A DNA stretch of 64,000 bases from Pseudomonadales bacterium (GTDB lineage Bacteria > Pseudomonadota > Gammaproteobacteria > Pseudomonadales > Azotimanducaceae). The DNA is taken from positions 1 to 64,000 of the forward strand of contig JAJDVW010000142.1 of NCBI GenBank assembly GCA_022825925.1. Direction: 5' to 3'. The stretch's first letter is position 1, and each line of letters opens with the position of its first letter. The notes under the pieces were generated by a model that did not search any database, was not told the origin of the DNA, and saw only the letters and a list, made by a program, of their open reading frames with translations. A program made the translations under genes and the position numbers. Below are positions 10,987-28,176 of this stretch, piece after piece.

Positions 10987-11301
10987 TAATCACTGTCGCC
11001 CTCCCGCCGATTCGTCGCTCGCATGACCCAGCTCGACACCCACCTCCACGGCGTACGGGATCGAGAGCGGTTGAGACGGATTGGTAGGGTTCCACGGACA
11101 TCATACCGGCCCGATCCTGCGCGAACCAACGCCTCGGTCCGATCATCCAGGCCCGCTGAGCCGCCAGTTCGTCTTCGGCTCTCGGCGTGTGAATCTGGGG
11201 ATAGCCGCAACCAGGACCTATAGAAGTGGTTTTGGAAGTGATAACGCCCCCACCAATCCGGGCACACATCGCTTAAAATACAATAAGTTAACAGACGTGG
11301 G
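10987..11301. other. Non-coding gap between defence island and tRNA-Ser
   Basis: These 315 bases separate the SIR2 gene from the tRNA 3' end. I see no credible protein, no integrase remnant and no clear copy of the tRNA end. The part nearest the tRNA (about 11265-11300) is AT-rich and could hold the promoter for the SIR2-HerA operon on the minus strand, but no convincing -35/-10 pair stands out. Confidence 0.4.
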
Positions 11302-11392
11302 TGGCGGAGAGGGAGGGATTCGAACCCTCGATGGGCTATCAACCCATACTCCCTTAGCAGGGGAGCGCCTTCAGCCGCTCGGCCACCTCTCC
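11302..11392 (-). tRNA. tRNA-Ser (anticodon GCU)
   Basis: Read on the minus strand, the 91-nt sequence folds as a class II tRNA. The acceptor stem is GGAGAGG paired with CCTCTCC, the discriminator base is G (a serine identity element), and CCA is encoded. The anticodon loop CTGCTAA gives GCU, reading AGC/AGU. There is a long variable arm, and the T arm is GAGGG-TTCGAAT-CCCTC. Its place downstream of csrA matches the conserved csrA-tRNA-Ser order of gammaproteobacteria. The 3' end faces the defence island. Confidence 0.96.
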
Positions 11393-11478
11393 GGGTGCGC
11401 TCGGTGTTCGACGGCGTCCTTCCGTCAGGGGCCGAGCCCCCTTGGATCTCGTCTCGGAAGACCTGGGCGGGATCGGCG

Positions 11479-11673
11479 TCAGCCGGTCCCGGACTCCGGT
11501 TCCTGTGACTGTTCCCGCCTGATGCGCTGGTGAATCTCTTCCCGGTGCACCGCGACTTCGCGCGGAGCCTTGATGCCGATGTGCACCTGGTTGCCCTTGA
11601 CGCCCAGAACGGTGACGGCCACGTCGTCCCCGATCATGAGCGTTTCCCCCACGCGCCGCGTCAAGATGAGCAT
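11479..11673 (-). CDS. csrA: Carbon storage regulator CsrA/RsmA
   Basis: CsrA is a dimeric RNA-binding protein that blocks or stabilises target mRNAs at GGA motifs and controls carbon flow, motility and biofilm switching. The 64-residue product begins with [17 protein letters not shown], the family's signature first strand, and has the conserved R44-type region ([12 protein letters not shown]) that binds RNA. Its length is normal. It sits between lysC and tRNA-Ser, its usual neighbours, with 240 nt to the lysC stop, enough for its own promoter. Confidence 0.97.
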   Translation of the reverse strand: MLILTRRVGETLMIGDDVAVTVLGVKGNQVHIGIKAPREVAVHREEIHQRIRREQSQEPESGTG

Positions 11674-11913
11674 GGCGGCCTCCTCGGTCTCGTCGCTTCC
11701 TCCCGAATCACGCGCACCCTCTGGCGCCGTTTCGCCGCCGGCCTGTTCGAACGGCCGTCCTGGCCGAAACGCGCCTCCATGGGCGCTACCCTCTCTCCAT
11801 ACGAACCATCAGACCTGCCTATTGTGACGCAGTAGGGCACGGAGCGCACGCCGTTATTCGCCCAGAGAGTTGTGCGTTTCGGCGCACACGGCGTGGCTCA
11901 CGCCCGCCGCTCG

Positions 11914-13143
11914 TCACTGTTCCTCGACGGCCGCTTCCGACAGCTCGAACGCGGAGTGGACCGCCCGCACGGCCAGTTCGAGGTAGCGTTCGTCGACCAC
12001 CACCGAGATCTTGATCTCGGAGGTCGAGATCATGCGGATGTTGATGTTCTCGGCGGCCAGGGCGTCGAACATGCGCGTGGCGACGCCGGCGTGGGAGCGC
12101 ATGCCGACGCCGACCACCGAGATCTTGACGATGCGGTTGTCGCCCTCGAAACCGCGCGCGCCGACTTCTTCGCGCATCTCGTCGAGCATCTCGCAGACGC
12201 GGTCGTAGTCGCCGCGCTTGACGGTGAAGGTCAGGTCGGCGGAGCCGTCGGCGCCGACGTTCTGCACGATCATGTCGATCTCGATGTTGGCGCGGCCGAT
12301 GGGGCCGAGGATGCGCGAGGCGACGCCGGGCACGTCCGGCACGCCGAGGAGCGTCAGCTTCGCCTCGTCGCGCGAGTAGGCGATGCCCGAGACGATCGGC
12401 TGTTCCATGTCCTGTTCCTCCGTCGTGATCAGCGTGCCCGGTCCGTCGTCGAAGCTCGACAGCACGCGCAGCGGCACCGCGTACTTGCCCGCGAACTCGA
12501 CGGCCCGCGGATGCAGCACCTTCGATCCGAGGCTCGCGAGTTCGAGCATCTCCTCGAAGGTGACCACGCCGAGCCGCGCGGCGCCGTCGACGATGCGCGG
12601 GTCCGCGGTGTAGACGCCGTCGACGTCCGTGTAGATGCGGCACTCGTCGGCGTCGAGGGCCGCCGCCACCGCGACGGCGGTGGTGTCGGAGCCGCCGCGC
12701 CCGAGCGTCGTGAGGTTGCCGTCGGCGTCGATGCCCTGGAACCCCGCGATGACGGGCGTGACGCCCGCTTCGAGGTCCGCGTGCAGGCACTCCACGTCGA
12801 TGTGTTCGATGCGCGCGCGGGTGTGGGCGGTGTCCGTGCGGATCGCCACCTGGGGCGCGAGATACGACCTGGCCGGGCGGCCGCGCTCGATGAGCGCCAT
12901 GGCGAGGAGCGCGATGCTGACCTGCTCGCCGGACGCGAGCAGCACGTCGCGCTCGCGCGCGTCCGGGCGCTTCGCCACGTCCACCGCGAGCTGCTCCAGC
13001 CGGTTGGTCTCGCCGGCCATGGCCGAGAGGACGACCGTGATCCGGTGCCCCTCGGACAGACCCCGCACGACCCGGTCGGCCACGGCCGAAATCCGCTCCG
13101 GGCTGGCCACCGACGTGCCGCCGAACTTGTATACGTAGCGCAT
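11914..13143 (-). CDS. lysC: Aspartate kinase (monofunctional LysC)
   Basis: LysC phosphorylates aspartate, the first step towards lysine, threonine, methionine and diaminopimelate. The 409-residue protein starts with the kinase signature KFGGTSV at residues 6-12. The aspartate/ATP site GRGGSDTTAV lies in the kinase domain (about 1-245), and two ACT regulatory domains follow. This layout is that of the feedback-inhibited monofunctional class found next to alaS. The ATG at 13143 is 8 nt after the alaS stop, so the two are co-transcribed. Its pathway partners dapD and dapE are encoded at the other end of the window. Confidence 0.97.
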   Translation of the reverse strand: MRYVYKFGGTSVASPERISAVADRVVRGLSEGHRITVVLSAMAGETNRLEQLAVDVAKRPDARERDVLLASGEQVSIALLAMALIERGRPARSYLAPQVAIRTDTAHTRARIEHIDVECLHADLEAGVTPVIAGFQGIDADGNLTTLGRGGSDTTAVAVAAALDADECRIYTDVDGVYTADPRIVDGAARLGVVTFEEMLELASLGSKVLHPRAVEFAGKYAVPLRVLSSFDDGPGTLITTEEQDMEQPIVSGIAYSRDEAKLTLLGVPDVPGVASRILGPIGRANIEIDMIVQNVGADGSADLTFTVKRGDYDRVCEMLDEMREEVGARGFEGDNRIVKISVVGVGMRSHAGVATRMFDALAAENINIRMISTSEIKISVVVDERYLELAVRAVHSAFELSEAAVEEQ

Positions 13144-13151
13144 GGGAAGAC

Positions 13152-15770
<2,619 letters not shown>

Positions 15771-15806
15771 GACCGCGCCGGGCTCAAGTACGCAAAGGGG
15801 CGCGGA

Positions 15807-16325
15807 TTATACGGGCTGCTCGCCCAGCGTTCGATAGATGACCTCGGGGCCAAACCCGCGTGCGGAGAGGAACCGGGCGCGCTTCGCCCAGTCCGCGCGG
15901 TCGGCCGGAGGCGCGGCGCCGAAGCGCCTGGTCTGGGCGGCCTCGGCGCGGTCCCGCCAGAACCCGGCGTCCTGGTCCAGGGCGTCGTCCGCGACTTCCC
16001 GGGCCACGCCGCGTTCCATCAGGCCGGCGCGGATCTTCGCCGGTCCCTGGCCGCGCCCGAGGCGGCTGCGGACGAAGGCTTCCACGAACCGCTCCTCCGA
16101 GAGGAGCCCGTCGCGCTGCAGGTCCGCGAGGACCGCCTCGATGGTGTCGTCGTCCGCCCCGTCCGGCTTGCGGGCGCGACGCAGCTTGCGGCGCAGCTCC
16201 AGGACGGAGTGTTCCCGGACCGCCAGCAGGCGCACTGCCCGTGCGGTGAGTTCCCGCCCCGCGAGACCTGGTGCCGCGTCGTCCGCGGACAGGTCGTCCG
16301 GCGCCGCGGCGTCCTCCCGGACCAC
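15807..16325 (-). CDS. recX: Regulatory protein RecX
   Basis: RecX binds RecA filaments and restrains recombinase and co-protease activity. The 172-residue protein has the helical three-repeat RecX fold: ELTARAVRLLAVREHS and ELRRKL in the first module, LLSEERFVEAFVRSRL in the second, and the repeated basic helices towards the C terminus. It begins only 4 nt after the recA stop and is surely on the recA transcript, so it should rise with the SOS response. The C terminus is followed by alaS after 36 nt. Confidence 0.95.
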   Translation of the reverse strand: MVREDAAAPDDLSADDAAPGLAGRELTARAVRLLAVREHSVLELRRKLRRARKPDGADDDTIEAVLADLQRDGLLSEERFVEAFVRSRLGRGQGPAKIRAGLMERGVAREVADDALDQDAGFWRDRAEAAQTRRFGAAPPADRADWAKRARFLSARGFGPEVIYRTLGEQPV

Positions 16326-16329
16326 CGGA

Positions 16330-17439
<1,110 letters not shown>

Positions 17440-17559
17440 GTCGTCTGTTTCCTCCCTTGATTTCGTGCGCCTTCCGCTATTCCCGCTCCGGTTCCTGCCG
17501 CCGTCCCAGTCCCATTGCGTTTTCGGCATCTCGCATCTCGTGGAAGTCGAATGCCGCGT

Positions 17560-17588
17560 ACTGTATATTCGATCAGCGCTGGATGCAA
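17560..17588 (-). promoter_or_regulatory. recA promoter with overlapping LexA (SOS) box
   Basis: On the minus strand, TTGCAT (17588-17583) and TACAGT (17565-17560) are separated by 17 nt, a good sigma-70 promoter about 120 nt ahead of recA. A LexA box of the form CTG-N10-CAG (CTGTATATTCGATCAG on the plus strand, 17561-17576) overlaps the -10 hexamer and the spacer. One half, TATACAGTA, is identical to the E. coli consensus half-site. This is where LexA would repress recA. Confidence 0.82.
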
Positions 17589-17724
17589 GTACACCCCGCG
17601 AACCCCGCCCGAAACCCGGCTGGCAACCTGCGGCACACGATAACGCAACCGGTTCGCGAAGTGCGTCCGAGTCGCCGTTTTCGCACGCCGATCGGGGCCT
17701 TCGCTTACAATCTTTCGGCGGTCG

Positions 17725-20310
17725 ATGAACAACCCCTCCCACACGCCCTCCCACACACCAATGATGCGCCAGTACCTGCGCATCAAGGCGGAGCACACCG
17801 ACGCCCTGCTCTTCTACCGGATGGGCGATTTCTACGAGCTGTTCCACGACGACGCCGAAGAGGCATCGCGCCTGCTCGACATCACCTTGACCGCGCGCGG
17901 ACAGTCCGCCGGACAGCCGATCCCCATGTGCGGGGTGCCGTTCCACAGCGTCGATGCGTACCTCGTCAAGCTCGTCAGGATGGGGCGCACCGTCGCCATC
18001 TGCGAGCAGATCGGCGACCCGGCGGCGAGCCGGGGCCCCGTGGAGCGCCGGGTCACCCGCATCGTCACGCCGGGCACGCTCACGGAAGAGGGGCTGCTCC
18101 CCGCCGACCGCGAGAGCGTGCTGGCCGGGATCCGGCCGGACGGCGGACGGTGGAGCCTGAGCTGGCTCAACCTCTCCTCCGGCGAGTTCCGCATCCGCGA
18201 CTGCGAGGACACCGCCGGGCTGCTCGCGGAACTCGAGCGCATCGCCGCCGGAGAGGTCATCGCGCCCGAAGGCGTGGACCTGGATCTGCCGACGCCGCTG
18301 AAGCACCGGGCCCCGCTCGATTTCGACACGGAGCTCGGGGAGCGCCTGCTGGCGGAGCACTTCGGCGTGCGCGACCTCGCCGGCTTCGGCGTCGAGCCCC
18401 GCGCGAGCGCCGTCGGCGCGGCCGCGGCGGTCCTCCGCTATGCGCGCGACGCGCAGCGCCAGGCGCTCGACTACATCGACACCCTCGCCCGCGCGGAGCG
18501 CGACGGTCACGTCCTGCTCGACCCGATCACGCGGCGGAACCTCGAGATCGACACGCGCCTCGCGGACGACCCCTCCGCCGGCCGCGGCGGCACGCTGTAC
18601 GGCGTGCTGAACACCACCCGCACGCCGATGGGCGCACGCCGGCTGCGGGCCTGGCTGCACGCGCCGCTGCGCTCGGCGGACCGCGTCCGCGCGCGGCACC
18701 GCGCCGTCGCCGCACTCATCGAGACGCGCGCGTTCGAACAGCTCGCGCCGTGGCTTTCCCGGGTGGGCGACCTCGAGCGCATCGTCACCCGGATTGCGCT
18801 CGGCAACGCGAGCCCGCGGGACCTCGCCCGCCTGCGGACCGCCCTCGGCGCACTCCCGGACATCCGCGCGGCGGTGGACGCCCTCGATGCGCCGCGCCTG
18901 TGCGCCCGCTTCGCGGACCTGCCCGACTTCGCGGACGAGCGCGCGCTGCTCGAGGGGGCGATCGTGGAGGAGCCGCCCGCGGTCATCCGCGACGGCGGCG
19001 TCATCGCGCGAGGTCACGACGAGGAGCTGGACGGCCTGCGCGACCTCTCCGAGAACGCGAGCGGCTTCCTCGCCGACCTCGAGACGCGGGAGCGCGAGCA
19101 GACCGGCATCGCGACCCTCAAGGTCGGGTACAACCGGGTGCACGGCTACTACATCGAGGTCGGCCGGGCCGCCGCCGGGTCCGTACCGCCCGAGTACGTC
19201 CGCCGCCAGACCCTGAAGCACGCGGAACGCTACATCACCCCGGAACTCAAGCGTTTCGAGGACGCGGCCCTGACCAGTCAGGCCCGGGCGCTGAAACGCG
19301 AGAAGCTGCTCTACGAGCGGCTCGTGGAGCGGCTCGACGCCTCCGGGCAACCGCTCCGCGCCGCGGCGGATGCGCTCGCCTCGCTCGACGTCCTGGCAGC
19401 CTTCGCGGAACGCTCGGAGGCCCTCGACCTCGTGGCGCCGGAACTTTCCGAGAGCCCCGGCATCGACGTCGCCGGGGGACGGCACCTCGTCGTGGAAGCG
19501 GAGTCGGCCCATCCGTTCGTGCCGAACGACGTACGCCTGGACGACGGCCGGCGCATGCTCATCGTGACCGGCCCGAACATGGGCGGGAAGTCCACCTACA
19601 TGCGCCAGACCGCTTTGATCGCGCTCCTGGCGTACACGGGCTGCTTCGTGCCGGCGCGTTCCGCCCGCGTCGGTCCGATCGACCGCATCTTCACCCGCAT
19701 CGGCGCCTCCGACGACCTGACCGGCGGGCGTTCGACCTTCATGGTGGAGATGACCGAGACGGCGAACATCCTGCACAACGCGACGGCCGAGAGCCTCGTG
19801 CTGCTCGACGAGATCGGTCGGGGGACGAGCACCTACGACGGGCTCGCCCTCGCCTGGGCGACCGCGACGCACCTGGCCGCCCGGATCCGCGCGTTCACGA
19901 TGTTCGCGACGCACTACTTCGAACTGACCGTGCTGCCCGGCGAGATGGACGGCGTCGCGAACGTCCACCTCGACGCGACCGAACACGCCGGGGACGTGGT
20001 GTTCCTGCATGTCGTGCGCGAGGGCCCCGCGAGCCAGAGCTACGGCGTCCAGGTGGCGAAGCTCGCCGGCGTGCCCGAGGGCGTCCTCGCGAGCGCCCGG
20101 GCGCGGCTCGCGGAGCTCGAGGCCGGCCACGGGCCGGAGAATCCGCGCCAGGGCAGCCTGTTCGCCGGACCGCCGCCCGGTCCGTCGGAGCCGCCACCGC
20201 CGGATGCCGTGCGCGAACGGCTCGCGGACGTGGAACCCGAGGAACTCACGCCGCGGAAGGCCCTGGACGTGCTCTTCGAACTGAAGGAAATCGCGGGCCG
20301 GCAAAACTGA
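17725..20310 (+). CDS. mutS: DNA mismatch repair protein MutS
   Basis: MutS finds mismatches and recruits MutL. The 861-residue protein has the mismatch-reading F-Y-E triad in MGDFYELF near residue 36, then connector, lever and clamp domains, and the ABC-type ATPase with [10 protein letters not shown] (about 612-621), [12 protein letters not shown], and FATHYFELT. The P/S-rich N terminus ([11 protein letters not shown]) contains a short DNA repeat and is longer than usual; the MMRQYL at residue 13 could be an alternative start. It is divergent from recA across a 285-nt spacer that holds the LexA box. Confidence 0.98.
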   Translation: MNNPSHTPSHTPMMRQYLRIKAEHTDALLFYRMGDFYELFHDDAEEASRLLDITLTARGQSAGQPIPMCGVPFHSVDAYLVKLVRMGRTVAICEQIGDPAASRGPVERRVTRIVTPGTLTEEGLLPADRESVLAGIRPDGGRWSLSWLNLSSGEFRIRDCEDTAGLLAELERIAAGEVIAPEGVDLDLPTPLKHRAPLDFDTELGERLLAEHFGVRDLAGFGVEPRASAVGAAAAVLRYARDAQRQALDYIDTLARAERDGHVLLDPITRRNLEIDTRLADDPSAGRGGTLYGVLNTTRTPMGARRLRAWLHAPLRSADRVRARHRAVAALIETRAFEQLAPWLSRVGDLERIVTRIALGNASPRDLARLRTALGALPDIRAAVDALDAPRLCARFADLPDFADERALLEGAIVEEPPAVIRDGGVIARGHDEELDGLRDLSENASGFLADLETREREQTGIATLKVGYNRVHGYYIEVGRAAAGSVPPEYVRRQTLKHAERYITPELKRFEDAALTSQARALKREKLLYERLVERLDASGQPLRAAADALASLDVLAAFAERSEALDLVAPELSESPGIDVAGGRHLVVEAESAHPFVPNDVRLDDGRRMLIVTGPNMGGKSTYMRQTALIALLAYTGCFVPARSARVGPIDRIFTRIGASDDLTGGRSTFMVEMTETANILHNATAESLVLLDEIGRGTSTYDGLALAWATATHLAARIRAFTMFATHYFELTVLPGEMDGVANVHLDATEHAGDVVFLHVVREGPASQSYGVQVAKLAGVPEGVLASARARLAELEAGHGPENPRQGSLFAGPPPGPSEPPPPDAVRERLADVEPEELTPRKALDVLFELKEIAGRQN

Positions 20311-20329
20311 CCCGGCGCTTGTAGAATAC

Positions 20330-20350
20330 GCGCCCCGTGACGCGGGGCGC
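20330..20350. terminator. Strong GC hairpin between mutS and fdxA
   Basis: GCGCCCCG (20330-20337) pairs perfectly with CGGGGCGC (20343-20350) around a TGACG loop. It begins 20 nt after the mutS stop and ends 27 nt before fdxA. No T-run follows, so it could be a factor-assisted terminator for mutS or a leader hairpin on the fdxA mRNA. Confidence 0.4.
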
Positions 20351-20377
20351 CCCCGGATCGACCTAGCCTGACATGCC

Positions 20378-20701
20378 ATGACTTTCGTAATCGGCGAAGC
20401 CTGCATCAAGTGCAAACTCACGGACTGCGTGGAGGTGTGTCCCGTCGACTGCTTCTACGAAGGTCCGAACATGCTCGTCATCCACCCCGACGAGTGCATC
20501 GACTGCGCGCTCTGCGAACCGGAGTGCCCGGTGGAGGCGATCTACGCCGAGGACGAACTGCCGGAGGGCCAGGAGGAGTTCCTGGAGCTGAACGCCGAAC
20601 TCGCCGAGATCTGGCCGAACATCACCGAGGCCAAGGACCCGCCCGACGACGAGGCGGAGTGGCGCGAAGTCACCGACAAGCGCGCACTGCTCGAAAAGTA
20701 G
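20378..20701 (+). CDS. fdxA: Seven-iron ferredoxin FdxA ([3Fe-4S][4Fe-4S])
   Basis: FdxA is a small soluble electron carrier. The 107-residue protein closely resembles Azotobacter ferredoxin I. The N-terminal half has Cys9, Cys17 and Cys21 ([13 protein letters not shown]) and the later [12 protein letters not shown] supplies the second set, giving one 3Fe and one 4Fe cluster. The acidic C-terminal tail ([13 protein letters not shown]) is the family's usual extension. It follows mutS in the same direction, 67 nt on, a neighbourhood known from pseudomonads. The redox partner is not known; it might serve oxygenases elsewhere, including those in this window, but nothing here shows it. Confidence 0.96.
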   Translation: MTFVIGEACIKCKLTDCVEVCPVDCFYEGPNMLVIHPDECIDCALCEPECPVEAIYAEDELPEGQEEFLELNAELAEIWPNITEAKDPPDDEAEWREVTDKRALLEK

Positions 20702-20722
20702 GGGACGCCCTCGCGGCGTCCC
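20702..20722. terminator. Bidirectional hairpin between convergent fdxA and nlpD
   Basis: GGGACGCC (20702-20709) and GGCGTCCC (20715-20722) form a perfect 8-bp stem with a 5-nt loop. It starts right after the fdxA stop and lies 27 nt from the nlpD stop. Symmetry and position suit a shared terminator, though no T-tract is present on either side. Confidence 0.45.
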
Positions 20723-20748
20723 GTCCCGAGTTCATCCGCCCCCGAAGA

Positions 20749-21711
20749 TCAGCGCCCGATCACCCGCCCCGGATCGATGGGCGAACCGTGCCGCCGCACC
20801 TCGAAGTGGAACCTGCCGTCCGTCGCGTTCGTCCCGCCGATGGCCGCGAGCCGCGCGCCGGCGCCGAGATCCGCGCCTTCGCCGACCTCCGGGTCCGCGT
20901 TCAGGCTGTACGCCGACAGGTACCCGCCGCCGTGCTCCACGATCACGAGGTGTCGGTAACCGGCGAGGCCCGGCCCGGAGTAGACGACCTTGCCCGGGGC
21001 CGCGGCCACCACGGACCGCCCCGCCGGCACGGCGTAGTCGACGCCCTTGTTGTCTCCCCCGAACCCGCGCTCCGGTTGCACGTCGACGGGCCAGCGCCAG
21101 CGCGCGCCCGGAGTGCCGGCCACCTGCTGCCGCGGCGCCGCCTGGCGCGGCGCGGGCGCCGGGGGGCTGGACTCGGGCGCGGTCGGACGCGTCGCTGGCT
21201 TGACCGGGTCCCGCGGCTTCGCGGGACGCGCGGGCGCCGGCTCCGGCACGCCCGGAGTACGGACCTCCGGCGCGGTCGGGGTGACGGTCCTGCGCGCGGC
21301 CTGCGTCTCCGGCTCGGCGCGCGGCACGCTCGGTTCAGCGCGAACGTCCGGCGCAGGCGTGCGCGGAATGGCCGGACGTGCCGGCCGGCCGGCGCGGACG
21401 CCGACTTCCGGAGCGAGCATCAGGGTCTGCCCGGGGTAGATCGTGTAGGGCGGGCCGATCCCGTTCCAGCGCGCCAGCGCCACGTAGTCGAGCCCGTACC
21501 GCCACGCGATGGCGTAGAGCGAGTCCCGCGGCTGCACGACGTAACGCTCCGGGGGCGGGTCGCCGACGGGCGTCGACCGTTCGACGACGGGCGCATGCGA
21601 CGGCGAGGTCGCGCAGCCGGCGGCCAGGGCCAGCGCCAAGGTGGCGGCCACCAGCCATTGCCCTCTTGCGAAACCGTATCGTCCGTGCCGCCGAAGTCCC
21701 ATATCTTGCAT
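20749..21711 (-). CDS. nlpD: NlpD-type LysM/M23 lipoprotein (amidase activator)
   Basis: NlpD is an outer-membrane lipoprotein that activates cell-wall amidases at division. The 320-residue product has a signal peptide ending in a lipobox (LAAGC, Cys at about 33), a LysM domain (YVVQPRDSLYAIAWRYG), a long Pro/Ala-rich linker, and a C-terminal LytM/M23 domain. The metal-site histidine is replaced (NKGVDYA instead of GHxGxD), as in genuine NlpD, so it is an activator and not an endopeptidase. surE and pcm, its usual upstream partners, and rpoS, its usual downstream partner, are absent here. Confidence 0.9.
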   Translation of the reverse strand: MQDMGLRRHGRYGFARGQWLVAATLALALAAGCATSPSHAPVVERSTPVGDPPPERYVVQPRDSLYAIAWRYGLDYVALARWNGIGPPYTIYPGQTLMLAPEVGVRAGRPARPAIPRTPAPDVRAEPSVPRAEPETQAARRTVTPTAPEVRTPGVPEPAPARPAKPRDPVKPATRPTAPESSPPAPAPRQAAPRQQVAGTPGARWRWPVDVQPERGFGGDNKGVDYAVPAGRSVVAAAPGKVVYSGPGLAGYRHLVIVEHGGGYLSAYSLNADPEVGEGADLGAGARLAAIGGTNATDGRFHFEVRRHGSPIDPGRVIGR

Positions 21712-21737
21712 CCCGATGCCGCGGCACGCGGCCGCTC

Positions 21738-22004
21738 TAATGTCGCGTCACGCGTGTTCTGGCGCTTCAGCGCGTCCCACGGGGTCTGTGGCAAGGCGCG
21801 TTCCCCGCAGGGAATGGTGGGCCCATTGCCAAGGGGCGCAACACCGCCACAGGCCCCGTGGGGCGCGCCCTTCGGGAGATCGCCCTGCACGCCACTGCCG
21901 CGTTGTGGTCCTTGCCAATATGCCCGATATTCCCTGCGGACCACGCCTTGCATTGACGCGCAGGGCGAACTCTGAAGTGCCAGAACACGCGTGACGCGAC
22001 ATTA
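21738..22004. mobile_element. 267-bp palindromic MITE-like element
   Basis: Terminal inverted repeats of 33 bp (21738-21770 and 21972-22004) match at 32 of 33 positions. The two arms stay recognisably similar further inwards (shared GCAGGGAAT, CAAGG and CAAC blocks), so the whole element is one imperfect palindrome. The outermost bases read TAATGTCG...CGACATTA, compatible with a TA target duplication as in Tc1/mariner-type MITEs. No transposase frame is present. It fills the gap between the DUF368 gene and nlpD, so it may carry or block the nlpD promoter. Confidence 0.75.
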
Positions 22005-22015
22005 CACCCATCGAT

Positions 22016-22888
22016 TTACTCTGGTCCCGCCTGTCCGAGCCGCAGCAGGAGGACCGTGCACGCCGCCCCGGCCAACGCCGCGAGCGCGACCCCGAGCAGC
22101 ATGGGATCGTTGCCGGTCGCCAGCCGATACCCCTCCGGGGACAGCAGCGCCTCGTCGGTGCGCCACGGCCAGAGGCGCAGCAGCGAACCGGCCATCAGCC
22201 CCGTGAGGGTCGCGAGCACCGCGCGCCGGAAGCGGCCGAGCAGGAGCGTGACGACCTTCGCGAAGAGCAGGAGTCCCGCCGCGATGCCGGCGCCCGCCGC
22301 GGCCAGGATGTCGATCCGCAGGCCGTTGACCGCGGCCACGAACGGCTCGTAGAGCCCGAGCAGGAGCAGCACGAACGCGCCGGAAATCCCGGGCAGCATC
22401 CACGCCGCGGTCGCCAGGCCGCCGCCCAGGAAGAACTGCAGGTAGCCCGGGTCCACGCGCCCCGCCCCGAGCGTCGCGACGAACGCCCCGAGGACCGTCC
22501 CGGCGATGCCGAAGGTCGCCGCGTGGCGCAGGCCGAGCCGTCGACCCAAGTGCCAGGCCGAGCCCGCGATGAGGCCGAAGAAGAAGCTCCACACGAGCAG
22601 GCCGTACGCGTCGAGCAGGTGGCCGATCAGCCGGGCCGTGCCGAGATAGCCGAGCGCCATGCCGGCCGCGAGGACGGCCAGGAACCCCAGGTCGTGGGCG
22701 CTGCGGTCGCCGCCGCGCACCAGCGCCCGCACGGACCGCGGAGACCAGCTCGCGAGCGCCGCGAGCAGCCGTTCGTAGATCCCGGTGATGAAGGCGATCG
22801 TGCCTCCGGACACGCCGGGAATCACTTCCACGATGCCCATCGCGAGACCGCGCACGAACACCCCGGGCGGTCCGTGCCTGGCGCTCAT
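22016..22888 (-). CDS. DUF368 membrane protein, PopT-family polyprenyl-phosphate translocase candidate
   Basis: The 290-residue protein is almost entirely hydrophobic, with about eight to ten membrane segments. It carries the DUF368 signature twice: VEVIPGVSGGTIAFITGIYE near the N terminus and AWMLPGISGAFVLLLLGLYE in the middle, an inverted-repeat-like arrangement. Characterised DUF368 proteins (PopT) recycle undecaprenyl phosphate across the inner membrane for envelope synthesis; the same role here is inferred from family membership. The ATG at 22888 overlaps the truD stop (ATGA). It occupies the place where surE-pcm usually lie. Confidence 0.88.
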   Translation of the reverse strand: MSARHGPPGVFVRGLAMGIVEVIPGVSGGTIAFITGIYERLLAALASWSPRSVRALVRGGDRSAHDLGFLAVLAAGMALGYLGTARLIGHLLDAYGLLVWSFFFGLIAGSAWHLGRRLGLRHAATFGIAGTVLGAFVATLGAGRVDPGYLQFFLGGGLATAAWMLPGISGAFVLLLLGLYEPFVAAVNGLRIDILAAAGAGIAAGLLLFAKVVTLLLGRFRRAVLATLTGLMAGSLLRLWPWRTDEALLSPEGYRLATGNDPMLLGVALAALAGAACTVLLLRLGQAGPE

Positions 22889-23870
22889 GCCGCCGCCCGC
22901 CCCGGTCCCACCGCGCCGCCGGCCGGGGCGCCCGGCGCGTCGCGGAACGTCCCTACCTCTCGCAGGACGCTCGTCGCGTAGACGCCCTTCGGGAGGACGC
23001 ACTCGAGAGTGAGGACGTCCTCATCCAGCGACCAGGAAACGTCGGCCGGTATCACCCGGAGCGGGCGCCGCTCCTGCCGGAGCCCGGCGTGTTCCAGCGT
23101 GTCCGCGACATCGGGGAAGGCGCGGGCCGTCGCCGACTCGATCTCCAGCGCCGCGCCGCCGCTCGTGGGAGTCCCCCGGCCCCAGAGCGGCCCGGACGGC
23201 TCGCCCCCGAGCATGGCCTCGCCCGCAAGCGGCGTCTCCCAGGTGCCGTCCGCGACCCGGCGCCCGAGGACCTCGTTGAAGAGGAAGCTGCGCAGGCTCG
23301 ACAGGTGCAGTGCGCGGGTGAAGCGCGGGACGCGGGGACGGCCCGCGCCGGCCCACCGCCGGGCGGCCGCCACGTTGCCCCCGTCGGCGCCGAAGCGCTG
23401 GGGGCCGAAATAGTTGGGCACGCCGCGGCGGGCGACCGCTCGAAGCTGCGTTTCGACATCACCCGAAACCGCGCGCACGCGGATCCGGAACCGGTTCGAG
23501 CGCAGTTCGCCCCGGCGCAGCTTGCGTTGGTGCCAGGCCCGCCGCAGGACACAGAGTTCCGCACCGAGCGAATCGGCCTCGTCGCCCGGACCGCGCACGC
23601 TGAACCATTGGCGCGTCACGGCATGCCGGTCCTTCATGCCGGCGTAGGACACGTCGCCGCGCGGTACGCCGAAGGCAGCGGCCAGCCGCCGGTGGGCCTC
23701 GCCGGTGGTGATTCCCCGCTTCTCGACGAACAGGTACAGGTGCTCGCCGGCGCCCGAGGGTTCGAACGCCAGGGTCTCGGTGACCTCGAAGTCCTCGGGG
23801 ACGGCACGCAACGCACCGCCGGCTGCCGCCGCCCGGACGTCGGCCCTGGGCCAGCGCTCCGGCCAGGCGC

Positions 23871-23874
<4 letters not shown>
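22885..23874 (-). CDS. truD: tRNA pseudouridine(13) synthase TruD
   Basis: TruD makes pseudouridine 13 in tRNA-Glu. In the 329-residue protein the catalytic Asp lies in SYAGMKDRHAVTRQW (about residues 75-89), the conserved family signature, followed by the NYFGPQRFG motif and an insertion TRUD domain. I use the GTG at 23874 because it overlaps the ftsB stop (GTGA) and gives the normal length; the open frame extends upstream without similarity. ispD and ispF, often found between ftsB and truD, are missing. Confidence 0.95.
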
Positions 23875-26356
<2,482 letters not shown>

Positions 26357-26384
26357 TCATTGGGCCAAGACGCCGCGCCGGGCG

Positions 26385-28136
<1,752 letters not shown>

Positions 28137-28176
28137 TTAGCAAATCGCTCTTGGAAGCTCAAACAAGAGGCGGCCC

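Noticed and set aside
10987-11301. Integrase remnant or att repeat beside tRNA-Ser
   Set aside because: I looked for recombinase motifs and a copy of the tRNA 3' end on both strands and saw neither.
17440-20421. Long N-terminal extension of the recA frame
   Set aside because: It is antisense to mutS; the recA start at 17439 has a strong ribosome site and the correct N terminus.
21738-22004. Short minus-strand ORFs inside the palindromic element
   Set aside because: They follow from the repeat composition and show no transposase or domain; the inverted repeat is the better explanation.
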